A DNA stretch of 37,934 nucleotides. Origin: Chloromonas sp. AAM2. Its lineage: Eukaryota; Chlorophyta; Chlorophyceae; Chlamydomonadales; Chlamydomonadaceae. The position numbers and the translations under genes are program-made. Under the pieces are notes generated by a model that was not told the origin of the DNA, did not search any database, and worked only from the letters and a program-made list of their open reading frames with translations. The stretch covers positions 23,079 to 61,012 of the forward strand of contig QAXH01005913.1 of assembly GCA_004335635.1 (NCBI GenBank). Direction: 5' to 3'. Numbering within the stretch: position 1 is the stretch's first letter; the number at the start of each line of letters is the position of its first letter. Below, piece after piece: positions 21,901 to 32,509 of the stretch.

Positions 21901-24900
21901 CCAGATCTGCTCGCTTCAACTCCAGGAGCAAGTCAACCTGGAAGAGACGAGAAAGCTTGTTTCAAAAGCATTTCTGAATCCACTTTTGTCGCAGCCCATG
22001 CTCAGATTTCACTGCTCTGTCTCGACTGGTGCAGATCGCGGCGAAGTGTCCCGGAACGCGCGCGTTGCGATCGACATGGCACTCCAGGGAATGCGAGATC
22101 GCGATGGCTTTTTCTCAGTACAGTCTGACAAGGAGTTTGAAGCGGCAAAGCTTGCCGCAGGAGAAGTGGGTGCGGAGGGGGACACGTCTGATGTGCTGCA
22201 GGAAGTAGAACAACTCTTCTGTGGGGGACTGAACTCCGTGAATTTGGTACTGAGTATGTTCTTGTGACAACCACCAGTCACTCTGCCCTCTCAATTGGCA
22301 CTTCTTCGGTTTCACTTCACTCTCTTGCTCTCTTGCTCTTGTTACTACTGACTTCTGAAACCGGACCAGCCGTGCATGTCCTCTTTGACACCACTCTTTT
22401 ATTTTCAGCTCACTGTCTTGCCTTTTTCTCACTCTTATTTGAGCCGTTCCTGTGCGTGCAGACAAAGCCCACAGCGGATGCGAGCGTGGTTCAGTGCGCG
22501 CGTCACATGACTGAGCTTTTCAGCAGTTCGCCTCAAGACGATGACAAGAACAATGCGCAACACATTGTCACACGGAGCGTGGTGGTCTTCAGCAATGATA
22601 AACATCTTTGTGCCTCGGTGGGTGACATGGTCTGTGCAAAGCAACCAGGCGAGCAGGGGCGGGGGAGGAGGAGCGTCAAAAAACGTCTTGACCATACCAC
22701 AAAAAAGGCCTGGGTCTTCTGTAAATAGGACGACTTTTGGAAACGACCCAGAAACGGCTCAGAATTACATGCAAAGGGGCTCAATCGACAGCTCTCATCA
22801 AGGCCTATCTCTGGACAACTTAGTTGTAAATTTCACCTGACACATTGCCTCATTTATGGGTCATTTAAGCCAAGCCGGCCCTAACCGAGACTAACCGCCA
22901 TGTCACAAGCCATGTCACAAGCCTTGGGGGGCATGCCACTGGTAAACTTCACTTTGAAGTATGCAATTCGGCTTCATATCGCTACATGCGTGACCTGCGG
23001 CCTGAAGCCGCAGATGATGCAGGCCATGCCAGCTCTGATACTTCCCCAGCCCATACTAAGCCACCCACATAGTCAATCTGGGAAATGAAGGTATTTTTGG
23101 ATGGCTCTTGGCGCGCTGCATCCAATCACATCTCCAGAGAACTTGTTGTAGTTGAGCCTTAAACGAAAATAACTGAACAAGGGTCGGAAAAGCACCTCGG
23201 GCCCATTGGAGGACTTTTATACCACCCAGTCAACCATCTCAGAATGACCTGAAACCTTGGATTGGAGCTCCTTATACCGCCAGCATGCACGCAAGTCGGT
23301 CAGACATACCCACTCCTTGATGTGGCCATTTGCTGTAGAACCCCATCTTCCCGCCTGAGGCGAGGGAAGAAATTTCTGTTGCATCATCATCTTCGAGCAA
23401 CACTGCATCAAGCTCAAAGGCCAGCTTGGGGGCCACACAGGCAGGCTTGCACAGGATACTTTGGGGCTGTCTGTGCTGCACAAGCATGCAAGTCTCACCT
23501 GTTGTCACGCAGGACATTGCCCTGCCTGAGCATCAGGGGCGCATCAGGTTGAGTTACATTCCTTGTTTGTTTTGAGTGCAGGCTGAAAGCGAGAAGATTG
23601 GCACGGCTGACACGTGGACTCTGCCCAGGCCCAACGAAGAGCAGGCGCTGGCCACCTGCCTAGGCTCACTGGCCTACACCGGCCGCCTGCCACCCAGCCT
23701 ACCTGGAGGCTCGTGCTGGTCGTCAACCCCTGCATCCCGCAGAGCATCCCAGTCAGAGATGGTAGGGCCTGATGTGCGCCGATCAGCAGCCGGTCAGGTG
23801 CCAGGCGCGCACAGGCCAGGGCCCGCGAGCGTTGAGTCCGCAGGGCATGGTTACGAGACCGATGGTTCGGCACATATGGATACTCGTGAGGCAGAGCATG
23901 CACACCAGCTCCTGCCAAGGTCTGGCAGTCAGACCATGCCACCACTGCCACAGCAGCCTAGCAGGGCAGGGATGGTTTTGCATCTGGAGCAGAACGGCAG
24001 GCAGGCAGGGATTGGAGGCGGGAGCGAGGGTGGTGGCGCGGCCGGGTTGCAGGCTCAGGTCAGCGGCGGCTTCGCTAGCAAAAGCCGTCAGCCCAGTCTC
24101 CGGTATGATGACATTGATGACGATTATGGAGCACCGCGGGGACAGCCAAATCACCAGCAGCAGCGCCATGAACAGCGGCAGCACCAGCAGTGGCAGCAGC
24201 CACAGCCACCGCAGCTGGAGCACCGGCAGCTGCCGCAGCATTTGGACCAGCAGCAGCTGCGGCAGCTGCAAGCAGGCAGGAGTGGCCAGGTGGGCGTGTA
24301 TCACCTCCCAGACGGTTCCTTTACTCAGGTTCTGATGCCAAGCACGGATGCTGTTCCGCTGAAGCAACAGCAGATGCCCCAGGTGGTGGTTACACATACA
24401 CAGCAACAAGACGTGCAGAATGAACACTCGGCACTGCTTGCGCAACAGCAGAGAGAGCAGCAGATGCAGGACCGACAGCAGCAAGAAAAGCAGATTGCAC
24501 TGCAACGGATTTACCAGCAAGAGCAAATGAAGCAGCAGCAGCAGCAGGCGCGACTGATGTCGCTCACTCCACAACAGCAACAGGAAATGCAGGCAAAGAT
24601 TGCCCAAATGGTTGTCCAGAATGCACCAGCACAGCAGATGCAAGGCCTGCCCGCTGGTGCAGCAAGGGACACTGCGGCCAGTATTCCGCCTCACATCCTT
24701 GCTTTGTTACAACAGCAGCAGCTGCTGCTGGCTGCAAGAGCGCAGCAGCAGCAACAGCAGCAGGGACAGATGTCTGGTGGCGAGCAACAGCAGCAGACAG
24801 TGCAGCATCACGCACAGCTACTGCAGCAGGCACAGCAGATGCTTCGCCAGCGATCATTCACCGGCCAGCCTGAGGAGCAGCAGGCACAGCAGCAGCAGCA

Positions 24901-25243
24901 GACACAGCAAGTGATTCGTCAGCGATCATTCACAGGCCAGCCTGAGGAGCAACCGCAGCAGCAGGCACAGCAGGTGCTTGGGCGGCGATCATTCACGGGC
25001 CAGCCTGAGGAGCAGCAGACACAGCAGCAGCTGCATCAGCAGGCACTGCAGCAGCCAACACAGCAGCAGCAGCAGCAGCAGGTCGTTCTGCAGCAGACAT
25101 CATCGGACCAGTCACAGGTACAGGCACAGCAAGCAGCCCTGCTCCGCGCGTTGGCAAGCCTGACACCAGAGGCACGGCAAAAATTTGCTGCATTGCAGCA
25201 GGCACAGGCAAACCAGGCTAGGCCACAGCAGCAACAACAGCTA

Positions 25244-25284
<41 letters not shown>

Positions 25285-26299
25285 ACAACAGCAACAACAG
25301 CAGCCACAACAACAGCAACTGCTACAACAGTTGCTGCTGCAGCAGCAGCAACAGCCACAGCAGCAACAGCAGCAACAGCAGCTACAACAGCAGCTGCTGC
25401 AGCAGCAGCAACGAGCCCAGCCGCAGCCGCAGGGCCAGCAGTTTTTGGGCCATCAAGCCAACAATCTGCAGCAGGCGCAGATTTCAGAAGCAGTAGTAGC
25501 AAAACTGCAGGCAATGGCACTTGCACGGCAGCATGCACAAGCGCCGCAGCAGCACCACTCAATGTCTCAAGTAGGCCAGCAGCTCACGCCAGGTGGTTTG
25601 CAAGCCGAGTTGCAGCAGTTGCAGCAAGCGGCACAGCTGCAGCAACAGCGGCAACGGCAGCAGCAACAGCAACAGCAGGGTCTGCAAAGCCAGGAACATC
25701 AGCAGCTGTCAGCCGTCCTAGCTGCCAGGGGTGTGACAGCACAACCGCAGCAGCAGCAGCAGCAGCAGTTGCTGCTCCAACAGCAGCTGCACCAGCGGCA
25801 GCAGCAGCAACAGGCCATGGCAGCAGCACTGGCAGCAGCTGGCGGCGGAGCACCCCAAGACCCAGGCATGCACCGCCCAGCCAATCGCTTGGACTACAAT
25901 GCTGTTGATGACGAGTATGGCGGCCAACCGGGAGGCATGCCTACACACCCCCAGGCACGCCCGGCACCAGCCAACCACAGCCACGTCAACAGGTCTACAG
26001 CCGCACCACCACCAGTCAACATCCTTGCAGACGACGACGATGAATACGGTAACTTCACAAGGCGCAGTAGTGGTGGCAACAACAACAACAACAGTAGCCG
26101 TAATCAGCATGCACAGGGCACGCGGCCGCAGGCCGTGCAGGCAGTGCCAGCGGCTCTAGCGGGGCCGGCGGCTGCACGTGGAGCCAGTGGTGCAGGGGCA
26201 GCAGCAGGACAGCGGCAGAACAAGACTGCATCCCTGCATGAGCTGCATGCGCGTGCCATGGGCGGGGTGCACACTGTCCACAACCCTGGGACCCGCTAA
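18982..26299 (+). CDS. GYF-like / PIN-domain protein with a glutamine-rich C-terminus (9 exons, ~1450 aa)
   Basis: Exons: 18982-19191, 19700-19811, 20071-20123, 20399-20528, 20814-21178, 21457-21853, 22035-22246, 22462-22617, 23582-26299. Phases agree. Exon 1 is the least certain: an alternative donor at 19018 would shorten it, and the donor after 22246 (GTACTG) is weak. Residues 121-138 (WFVRERDGVKGPYTGAQL) followed by MAPDSLIE resemble a GYF or GYF_2 fold. A PIN nuclease domain spans about 325-560: LYVVIDTC with Asp332, VIIPKLVWLELDKLKK, ADASVVQCA, and VVFSNDKHLCAS with Asp539, the usual order of acidic residues. It is closest in feel to SWT1/SMG6-type PIN domains of RNA surveillance. From residue 546 on, one exon encodes a largely Gln-rich, low-complexity tail containing acidic DDDYG, DDEYG and DDDEYG motifs. 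A role in RNA quality control is inference. Confidence 0.82.
20203..20256. repeat. 9-bp tandem repeat in intron 3 of the PIN-domain gene
   Basis: Six copies of CTGCATCAA, the last with one change, about 80 nt after the splice donor at 20124. Confidence 0.95.
24480..25850. repeat. CAG/CAA glutamine-codon repeat tract within exon 9
   Basis: Long runs of mixed CAG and CAA codons, densest at 25225-25420 and 25740-25830. They encode polyglutamine interrupted by Leu, Ala and Pro. CAG and CAA are mixed rather than pure, which normally stabilises such tracts. The antisense and shifted readings give Leu-, Ser/Asn- or Ala/Val-rich frames that are artefacts. Confidence 0.95.
24840..25030 (+). repeat. 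Three tandem RSFTGQPEEQ protein repeats
   Basis: Within the Gln-rich tail, QRSFTGQPEEQQ, QRSFTGQPEEQP and RRSFTGQPEEQQ recur at intervals of 24 and 21 codons (CGATCATTCAC at 24851, 24923 and 24986). RRSF/RQRSF is a basophilic-kinase-like or 14-3-3-like context; that is only suggestive. Confidence 0.9.
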
Positions 26300-27351
26300 C
26301 GACCGGTGCTGCAACCAGCCAGTCAATGCTTGTTTTATCAAGATAGGTTCACTGCGGTCGATTGATGCTGGGTGGTGGTGCTCTCACGCATCTATCATAT
26401 GACATATTGCACGGTGTGTACCAGACCACACCTGGCTTGCTACATGAGCGTGGGAGCTCAACTGAGTTTGCATGGGGTTGGCATACGGCTTCTCCAAGAA
26501 AGGTTTGCACTCTGGTCGCACACATGGAAGCTCCCAGGTGCTGGTTGGGGTGTCGGTTGGCTCTCCCAACCTATGTGCAAGCTTCTGCATAAGCATGCAC
26601 AGCCCCTCTGCAGCATGCCGTGCTGGTGCAGGGGGCTGCTACGCTTTGATCAAGGGCAGGCTCGCTGGCTTGACTCACGTGCTACGCCTCGCTTTGGCTC
26701 CCCTGCTAGGCTCACAGGAATGCTTTGTGAACACCTGTGCGTTGGCGTCAAATGCGCTCTCCCTTCTTTCAAGCATCAAGCGACACTCTCCAAACTTGTC
26801 AAGGTATTGAGGTTGCGAAGTCTGGCGATTACGCAATTGCATTCTGACTGTGTCTTTCCAGGCGAGAAGTAGACAAGAGACAGCAATTTCAGCTGCTAGC
26901 CCAGTTAGGTCTAGACCATTAGGAAACTTTGGGCGTGGTGCATTCTCTGAAGGTGTGCTTTGTGAGAAACCTCCCCCTCCCCCCATCCCCCCCCCGCGTT
27001 GGCTTGTCACGAGCAAAAACAGGCAAGATGCACGTGCTGCCAGCCATGCTCTTTGTTTCGCGTTCATGAGGCATAGCCAGCAGTTCAACCACAGTTTCTA
27101 TTCCTTTTGTCGCTTGAGCCAACGCGCCAGCTTGCGACCTTGGAAAGGGTCTCTTGACGTATCATGCAACAATGCCGTGGGCCACCTTCTGCAGCATGCC
27201 CTCTGACTTGTTAGCCAACAAAAATCAAATGCGACTGGGGCAATCATCTCATAACAATAACGTGGCTGGGTAATCACTCATGCATATTCACATTCACGCA
27301 CGAATTCATATCTACATGTTGTAGAGACTGCCTTGGCCCCAAGCGCAGGCC

Positions 27352-27356
27352 TGTAA
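27352..27356 (+). terminator. Candidate polyadenylation signal TGTAA of the PIN-domain gene
   Basis: First TGTAA after the stop codon, about 1.05 kb downstream. A shorter 3' UTR using a variant signal is quite possible. Confidence 0.25.
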
Positions 27357-27702
27357 AATCGACTTGCATTTCATCATCACGAAGAGTTGCCTGGTGGCTT
27401 CGTGTTTTTGTACGTCCACAGGCAGGCTTCTGCAGCTGTGCCTGAAGCCACTGCAGGCTGGCACTGACGGGTCCACTCATCACGTCAGGAAGGCATCTCC
27501 AGAAGCCAGCTCAAGGAAAAGCAGGAAATGTACGTGCAGCAATCAGTTGGATGCATTAATGCTGTGTGAGCGCACCGTACCTGATGCAATTTCACTCTCT
27601 CGAACAGGCAGCAATAACATCACGATGACAGACCTAACACTGACCCAGTCCAAAACAACAACGTAACAACATCACAGGACCCGGCGTACACACCACAAAC
27701 AC

Positions 27703-27757
27703 ACCAGTTCCAGTGACAGTCCCAAAACTTGTCCCAGAACTGGCAAACTTCTTTTTC
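27703..27757 (-). repeat. Dispersed repeat copy 4 (minus orientation)
   Basis: On the minus strand: A-rich start, perfect TTTGCCAGTTCTGGGACA core (27747-27730), spacer, then CACTGGAAC (27715-27707) running into TGG. The flanking CCAGTTC and GAACTGG can pair, so this copy may also fold. It lies between two convergent genes. Confidence 0.88.
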
Positions 27758-28064
27758 AATAAGGTTCTCTTGCTGGTGTCACATCTTGCACACTCCGGAT
27801 GCTGCATGGTGATTGTTACAAGTGTACGATGCAAACGTATGTGTACACAGCGCAATTGCCATCAGAATCACAAGGCACATCACACACTTCTATCTTAGAA
27901 GGGCCACTATGATGAAGTCTAGAGGGCACTGCATGCATCGTGAAATCAAAGAGAAGTACCAGGTCATTCATGCCTTATCTGCTCACGTTGGAGGCAGACA
28001 GACGTCCAGGCTGCTGTGGCCACTAGAGAGTTGAAAGGCAAACCATTGCCGAATCAGAATTCGT

Positions 28065-28069
28065 TTACA
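28065..28069 (-). terminator. Candidate polyadenylation signal (TGTAA on minus strand) of the MFS gene
   Basis: First minus-strand TGTAA beyond the stop codon, about 160 nt downstream. Confidence 0.45.
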
Positions 28070-28225
28070 CTGTGTGCGCTGACCTCAGCTAGAAGCTACG
28101 GTCAACAACTAAGCGGCCATCCTTTTCTATCATGCAGACTCATCAAAACAGGAAGTCATCAACTCAAACCATGGCACGTCCAAGGAGGTCGGTTTGTCAC
28201 ATTCCAATGTTTAGCATTTCGGTCA

Positions 28226-31200
28226 CTACTGTTCCTTCTTGGCTGCGCCCTGCGTCCCTTGGGCAGTCTTGCTTGGCAAGCCCCCATCACATTTCACCAG
28301 CCCCAGCTGCATAGCCACAAGCAAGACTGTGACCAGACCTGCAGCTGTACAGCCCACTAGTGCTGCACCACCCACATCCAGCAGTGCTGTGCCAAGCACG
28401 GGTGTGAACAGTCTCACTGCGGCAAACAAGCTCATCTCCAGAGCCAACACGCTGCCCGTCACGTCTGCAGGCGCCGCCTGCAAGCATGCATCACGTAAAT
28501 TGGTTTCCGTGGCAATACAATCCCTTGCAGCAAAACCAGTGTAGCTTTTGAGGGAAACCGCTGCAAGGTATGGGCAAGCCATCACTCCATGCAGGCAACA
28601 AGTTGAAGGCCCAGTTGAGGGCCGTGTGCCACACCGAGCCAGCTAGGCCAATGCACCTGGTCTCCTTCAATCTCCATCACACTCTCTGAAGCCCTGCAGC
28701 TCTTTGGCAGCATCACCCAAGCACATCAGAGCACGCCAGCCCTCCCACCCACCTGTGTGAGTTGTGCTGTATTGATGGTCGACAGCACTGACCCCCCCGC
28801 GGCGCTGGGCAGTAGTGCCGCCATCAGGCCCCACACACTGCCCCGGGAGGCCGCCAGGGCGAGGTAGGACACGGCCAGCAGCGCGCAGCTGGCATGCACC
28901 GCCCCGCCCTCGCCCAACCGGCGACGCGCCGGCTCCACCAGCGCAGCCTGGCTCACCATGGTCAAGACACCCACATAGGAAAGCACCTGGCGGAAAGAGC
29001 GTGGTATCAGTTGGTTACAAGATTTTGAAGGGCGCAACTGTGCCTAAATTCATGCTATTGAACAGCAGCAGGGAAACAGCGGGGATTCGAAAGGGCTGCA
29101 GTTAAAAGGCAGCCTGCATGCACGCTGTTGAAGCGCAGCAGGGAAACAGGAGGGCCATGGCAATGCAGAGGCAAGCATGTGCTGTCAATGGGACGATTCA
29201 GTGTGGTGCAGGGCGGCATGCAAGGATCGTGGTGGAGCAGTGAGTGGCCAGCATCTCACCATTCCATTGTCCTTGCTGCTGAGATTGTACTGGGTCTGCA
29301 GCATGAGCGTGAAGACTGACTGTAGGAGTGCGCCTGCCAGGCCGGTGGCCAGCTTGATCATCATCAACTGACGAACAGCTGGGTACTGGAGCACCTGTGG
29401 TGCAAGAGACCATCATCTCTCTTATCTCTCATATCTCGTTGATAACCAACGTAACAAATGTCATTTGAGCCCAAACACATGAATGAACCTCAGCCAGGAC
29501 TGCCAGAACAGTAATGACATAGTGATGGCAATGATAGACCCAGACCCACGAATCAACATGCAAGTCAGGCTCGCTGCATTTCTGAGTGCATCTGCTCCAT
29601 ATGAGCCCCCCTGCCTAATAACGTCTGGCACTTGCCTGCAAAGGCTGTAGCCAGCTATGCCGTTGGGTTGTTGCAGGCTTCTCAGTGCCCTCTTGTTCAG
29701 CTGCGCCTGCTGCTGCTGCGGTGGCTGGCTCCTGTGCCTTGCCCTGGTCTTCAGGGGCTTGATGGGCAGCAGTCCTTGAGGCGGAGGATGGTCGGTCGTG
29801 GCCACCTGAACGTGACAGGGGCAAGTGCGAGAGCGCCATGCACGCCTGTCCTGCTGCCGCCAAGCAACTCTGCTCAACCACTGACGGTTCACAAAAGGTT
29901 TGCCACAGACTTTGTGTAAGAACCACGCTGAGAGGGTGCAAAGAGAGCCTCACTTATGTAATGTATACTGTCATGTCTCCCAACTTGTTCTTGCGTAACC
30001 TAGGCAAGCACTTTACAGTCATATCAAGCACACCTCTGGAGTGTGCCCACCATCTTCATTCACTCACCCATCACCTGCGCTCACCACCTTCACTCACTCA
30101 CTCACTCACTCACTCACTCACTCACTCACTCACCGGGCACCAGCATGACCACGGCCAACACCGAGAGCACCGACGCGCCGGTGGCTGCCCATGCGGTAGC
30201 CCGCAGCCCCAGCTGACTCAGCAGCCCCCCCAGCGCCGGTCCAATGGCAAAGCCCACCCCGTAGGCCACTCCCACCAGGCCGATGAGCCTGGCCCGGTCC
30301 TCCGGGGGGGCGGTGGCGGCCACGTAGGTGCGGGCGGCCAGGATGGCGTGCTGCATCACGGTAGGCGCCCTGCGGCACAATTGCATGTCCTGCTTGGTTG
30401 CAGACAAGTCGGAGCAATTGTTCATGCTGAGCAGGGCTTGAGCCCAACTACAGGCAGCATGTCATTCCAATTCCAGCTGCAGGACCTGCTATTGCTCTTG
30501 CTTGAGAGAACTTCACGGAAGCCATGTAACGATGATGATGTCCTGCCTGCTTGGTTGCACACTAGGGTGCGCTGTCTAGAGTGCCAAGGGCCCGTACTTG
30601 AAAGTAATAGGATCTATGAGAGTCTTGTATTAGAGGGATGTGAGCCCGAACTGGCCCAGAATGGCCCAAAACAGAATCGATCAGAATCCAGTGATAGAAT
30701 CTATTAGTGCGAAATCTAGTAATTCTATTAGAGTGCCGTGCACCCTATTGCACACAACATGCTGAAGTACTGCCGAGCAACTGAAGCCATACATACTGCA
30801 TGCCATGATGAGATTACTCAAATGACGTTTCAGCACATGTTGCAGGTGTCAGGCCCTCAATTGCCGTACAAGGAATGTGGGTGCATGTCCAAGGTTAGGG
30901 TCACGGAAAGTCAAGGACGAGGGACATGCAGGAGGTTGGAAAGAACTCATTTGGTATGGTACATGCCTAGCCATGTGTACTTGCCTAGCCGAAGCTGTGA
31001 TTGCCGTGCCGCTGGTGCTGGTGCTGGTGCTGTGCGCGTATGGTACATGCCATGTGCTGCTGTTGCCGCTGCCGCTGTCATGTGTGCATGGTACGCACCT
31101 GCTCAGGTATATCCCTGCCAAGTTTGTGGCACTGGCTGTGAGTGCGTAGCTGAGGACCGAGGACATGAGCGAGAGCACCATGAGAGCCCGCCCGCCCCAA

Positions 31201-32082
31201 CGGTCAACCAACGGGCCTGCAGCAACCAGTTATAACACGTGACAGGCTTACCACGTGCCAGCGTGTGGCGTCTTTGGTGCTCGCAGCATCAGTGTAACAG
31301 CCAGGACTGCTTGGCCAACACACGGCAACAAGCTGTTGACAGCTGTAGAAGTGGTGCGAACAGAGTGCGTAGGTCCACCTTGTTTCCCATAGAAAATACG
31401 AACAGTACTTTGAAAGCATGCATCAAATTAAAAATGCAGAATGTCGCACCTGCAGTCAACCCGCCCAGTAGCTGCGCCAGGCTGAATACAGTCGCCAAGC
31501 GGCCGTAGGTTGAGCTGCCAGTCGCCCCCAGCTCTTGCAGCAGGTAGGGCAGCAGCGGCACCTGAGCGGGCATAGATGGTGTCGGGTCGCACAGTGTCAG
31601 CTGCCACACATCGTCAGAGGGAATGATGATTCCTTCAGAATCTCTCGGAAAGTCCAGATGCGAGCAAATGGCTTTCATTAGTACACGTTGGCATGTACGG
31701 GTAGCATGGTTGAGCAATACAATGCCTGACTGCCATGTGGCCCTTGCGTCTAACCTTGGGCACGGCTGTAGCGTTCATGGGCTGGCAATGGGTTGAACAT
31801 GCGAGAATGCTTGCTTTTTGTCGACCATGGGTGGCACACAATTCCCAACTTCCCATGGCGCACACGCTTTGCACACAGTTGCAATGGGGTTGCCTATGTC
31901 ATTGGAAGGGGAGTAACCACTACTTGGCAGGAGTCTTGTTCACTGCACTAACACGTTATATTGGCTGCTCATCACCTAGAATCGCAATGTTTTGCCACTG
32001 TGCTCACCTGTGCCATGTACGCCATGCTGTACACTGCTACTGTCGCATAAATAGTCCATATTCCCAGCTTTGTGGGCTTCAT
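28226..32082 (-). CDS. Major facilitator superfamily transporter, DHA1/SLC22A18-like (8 exons, 443 aa)
   Basis: Exons on the minus strand: 32082-32008, 31561-31450, 31216-31099, 30369-30134, 29805-29636, 29394-29260, 28986-28753, 28477-28226. Phases close. It begins MKPTKLGIWTIYATVAVYS, which puts the first membrane span right at the N-terminus; an additional upstream exon cannot be excluded. The loop motif GPLVDRWGGR (residues 63-72) is MFS motif A, and GVGFAIGPALGG is the antiporter-type motif C, so a proton-coupled efflux carrier of the drug:H+ antiporter-1 kind is likely. Residues 1-180 give the first six spans. A hydrophilic Ala/Gln/Glu-rich linker (about 181-237) is the usual central cytosolic loop, and the rest gives the second half. 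The substrate cannot be told. Intron 5 has a GC donor and intron 4 starts inside a TCAC microsatellite. Confidence 0.9.
29395..29635 (-). other. GC-AG intron (MFS gene intron 5)
   Basis: The exon ends CCTTTGCAG and the intron opens GCAAGTGCC; it ends CACCACAG before GTGCTCCAG. Only this junction keeps the frame (SWLQPLQ-VLQYPAVRQL). A GT four bases later would give a frameshift. CAG|GCAAGT is the textbook GC donor. Confidence 0.87.
30091..30133. repeat. CACT/GTGA tetranucleotide microsatellite at a splice donor
   Basis: About 10.7 copies of CACT on the plus strand. On the minus (coding) strand it reads GTGAGTGAGTGA starting exactly at the donor of MFS intron 4 (CCCG|GTGAGT), so the repeat supplies a run of about ten overlapping GTGAGT donors. 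Confidence 0.95.
30603..30735. repeat. Short AT-rich inverted-repeat segment in MFS intron 3
   Basis: TAATAGGATCTATGAGAG near the left edge and GATAGAATCTATTAGTG plus AATTCTATTAGAGTG towards the right edge are imperfect inverted copies. The composition is more AT-rich than the surroundings. It may be a degenerate foldback element; the pairing is imperfect. Confidence 0.4.
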
Positions 32083-32509
32083 GATGTGCTGCTGGTTTTA
32101 GATGTGTGAGTGACGTTGGAAGGTGCGGTTGGAAGGGCTGAAGCTGCACAGGCGTTTGTACCGTGTGCCAACACTGGCAGTGGTGATGTTGGTTATGGAT
32201 CGCATGTCATGAACGCCAACGCTGACGCGGTGACCTACGGAATAAAACCCACATCAGGCGGGCGGGGTCGGGTCCGGTCACCTTCGTCCTTTGTGGAAGC
32301 CTTCCTACCTTCTTCACCGGCAGTGCATCTGCAGTATCCCAGCAGGGCTTCAGCAGGGTAACTCCAAATTTGGCGCCCGATCACAAAGTCTGTTTCGCAC
32401 GGCAGTCCACGTGCCACCACACTTTGATTTGGCAGCCCCGGTCTTGGGTGGGGTAGTACAGCAAGGAGCAGCCGACACCGCACGAGCTTTTTCGCTAGCG
32501 GATACCAAC
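32083..32509. promoter_or_regulatory. Shared upstream region of divergent MFS and SAP30-like genes
   Basis: The start codons of the two genes face away from each other 427 bp apart, so both promoters and 5' UTRs must fit here unless either gene has an undetected upstream exon. No clear TATA box or other element is evident to me. Confidence 0.5.

Larger units (their letters stand above)
26300..28225. other. Intergenic between convergent PIN-domain and MFS genes
   Basis: Nearly 2 kb without a recognisable exon on either strand. It should contain the two 3' UTRs. It holds one copy of the dispersed repeat (27703-27757) and poly(A)-type motifs for both strands. The open frames at 26372-26872 and 26675-27088 have no family features. 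Confidence 0.5.

Noticed and set aside
23515..23547. Possible small exon DIALPEHQGRI between exons 8 and 9 of the PIN-domain gene
   Set aside because: No phase combination joins it to exon 9 without a stop or frameshift, whereas exon 8 joins exon 9 directly.
23783..24694. 303-residue minus-strand open frame, Leu-rich
   Set aside because: It is the antisense of the CAG/CAA tract; Leu runs are the expected artefact.
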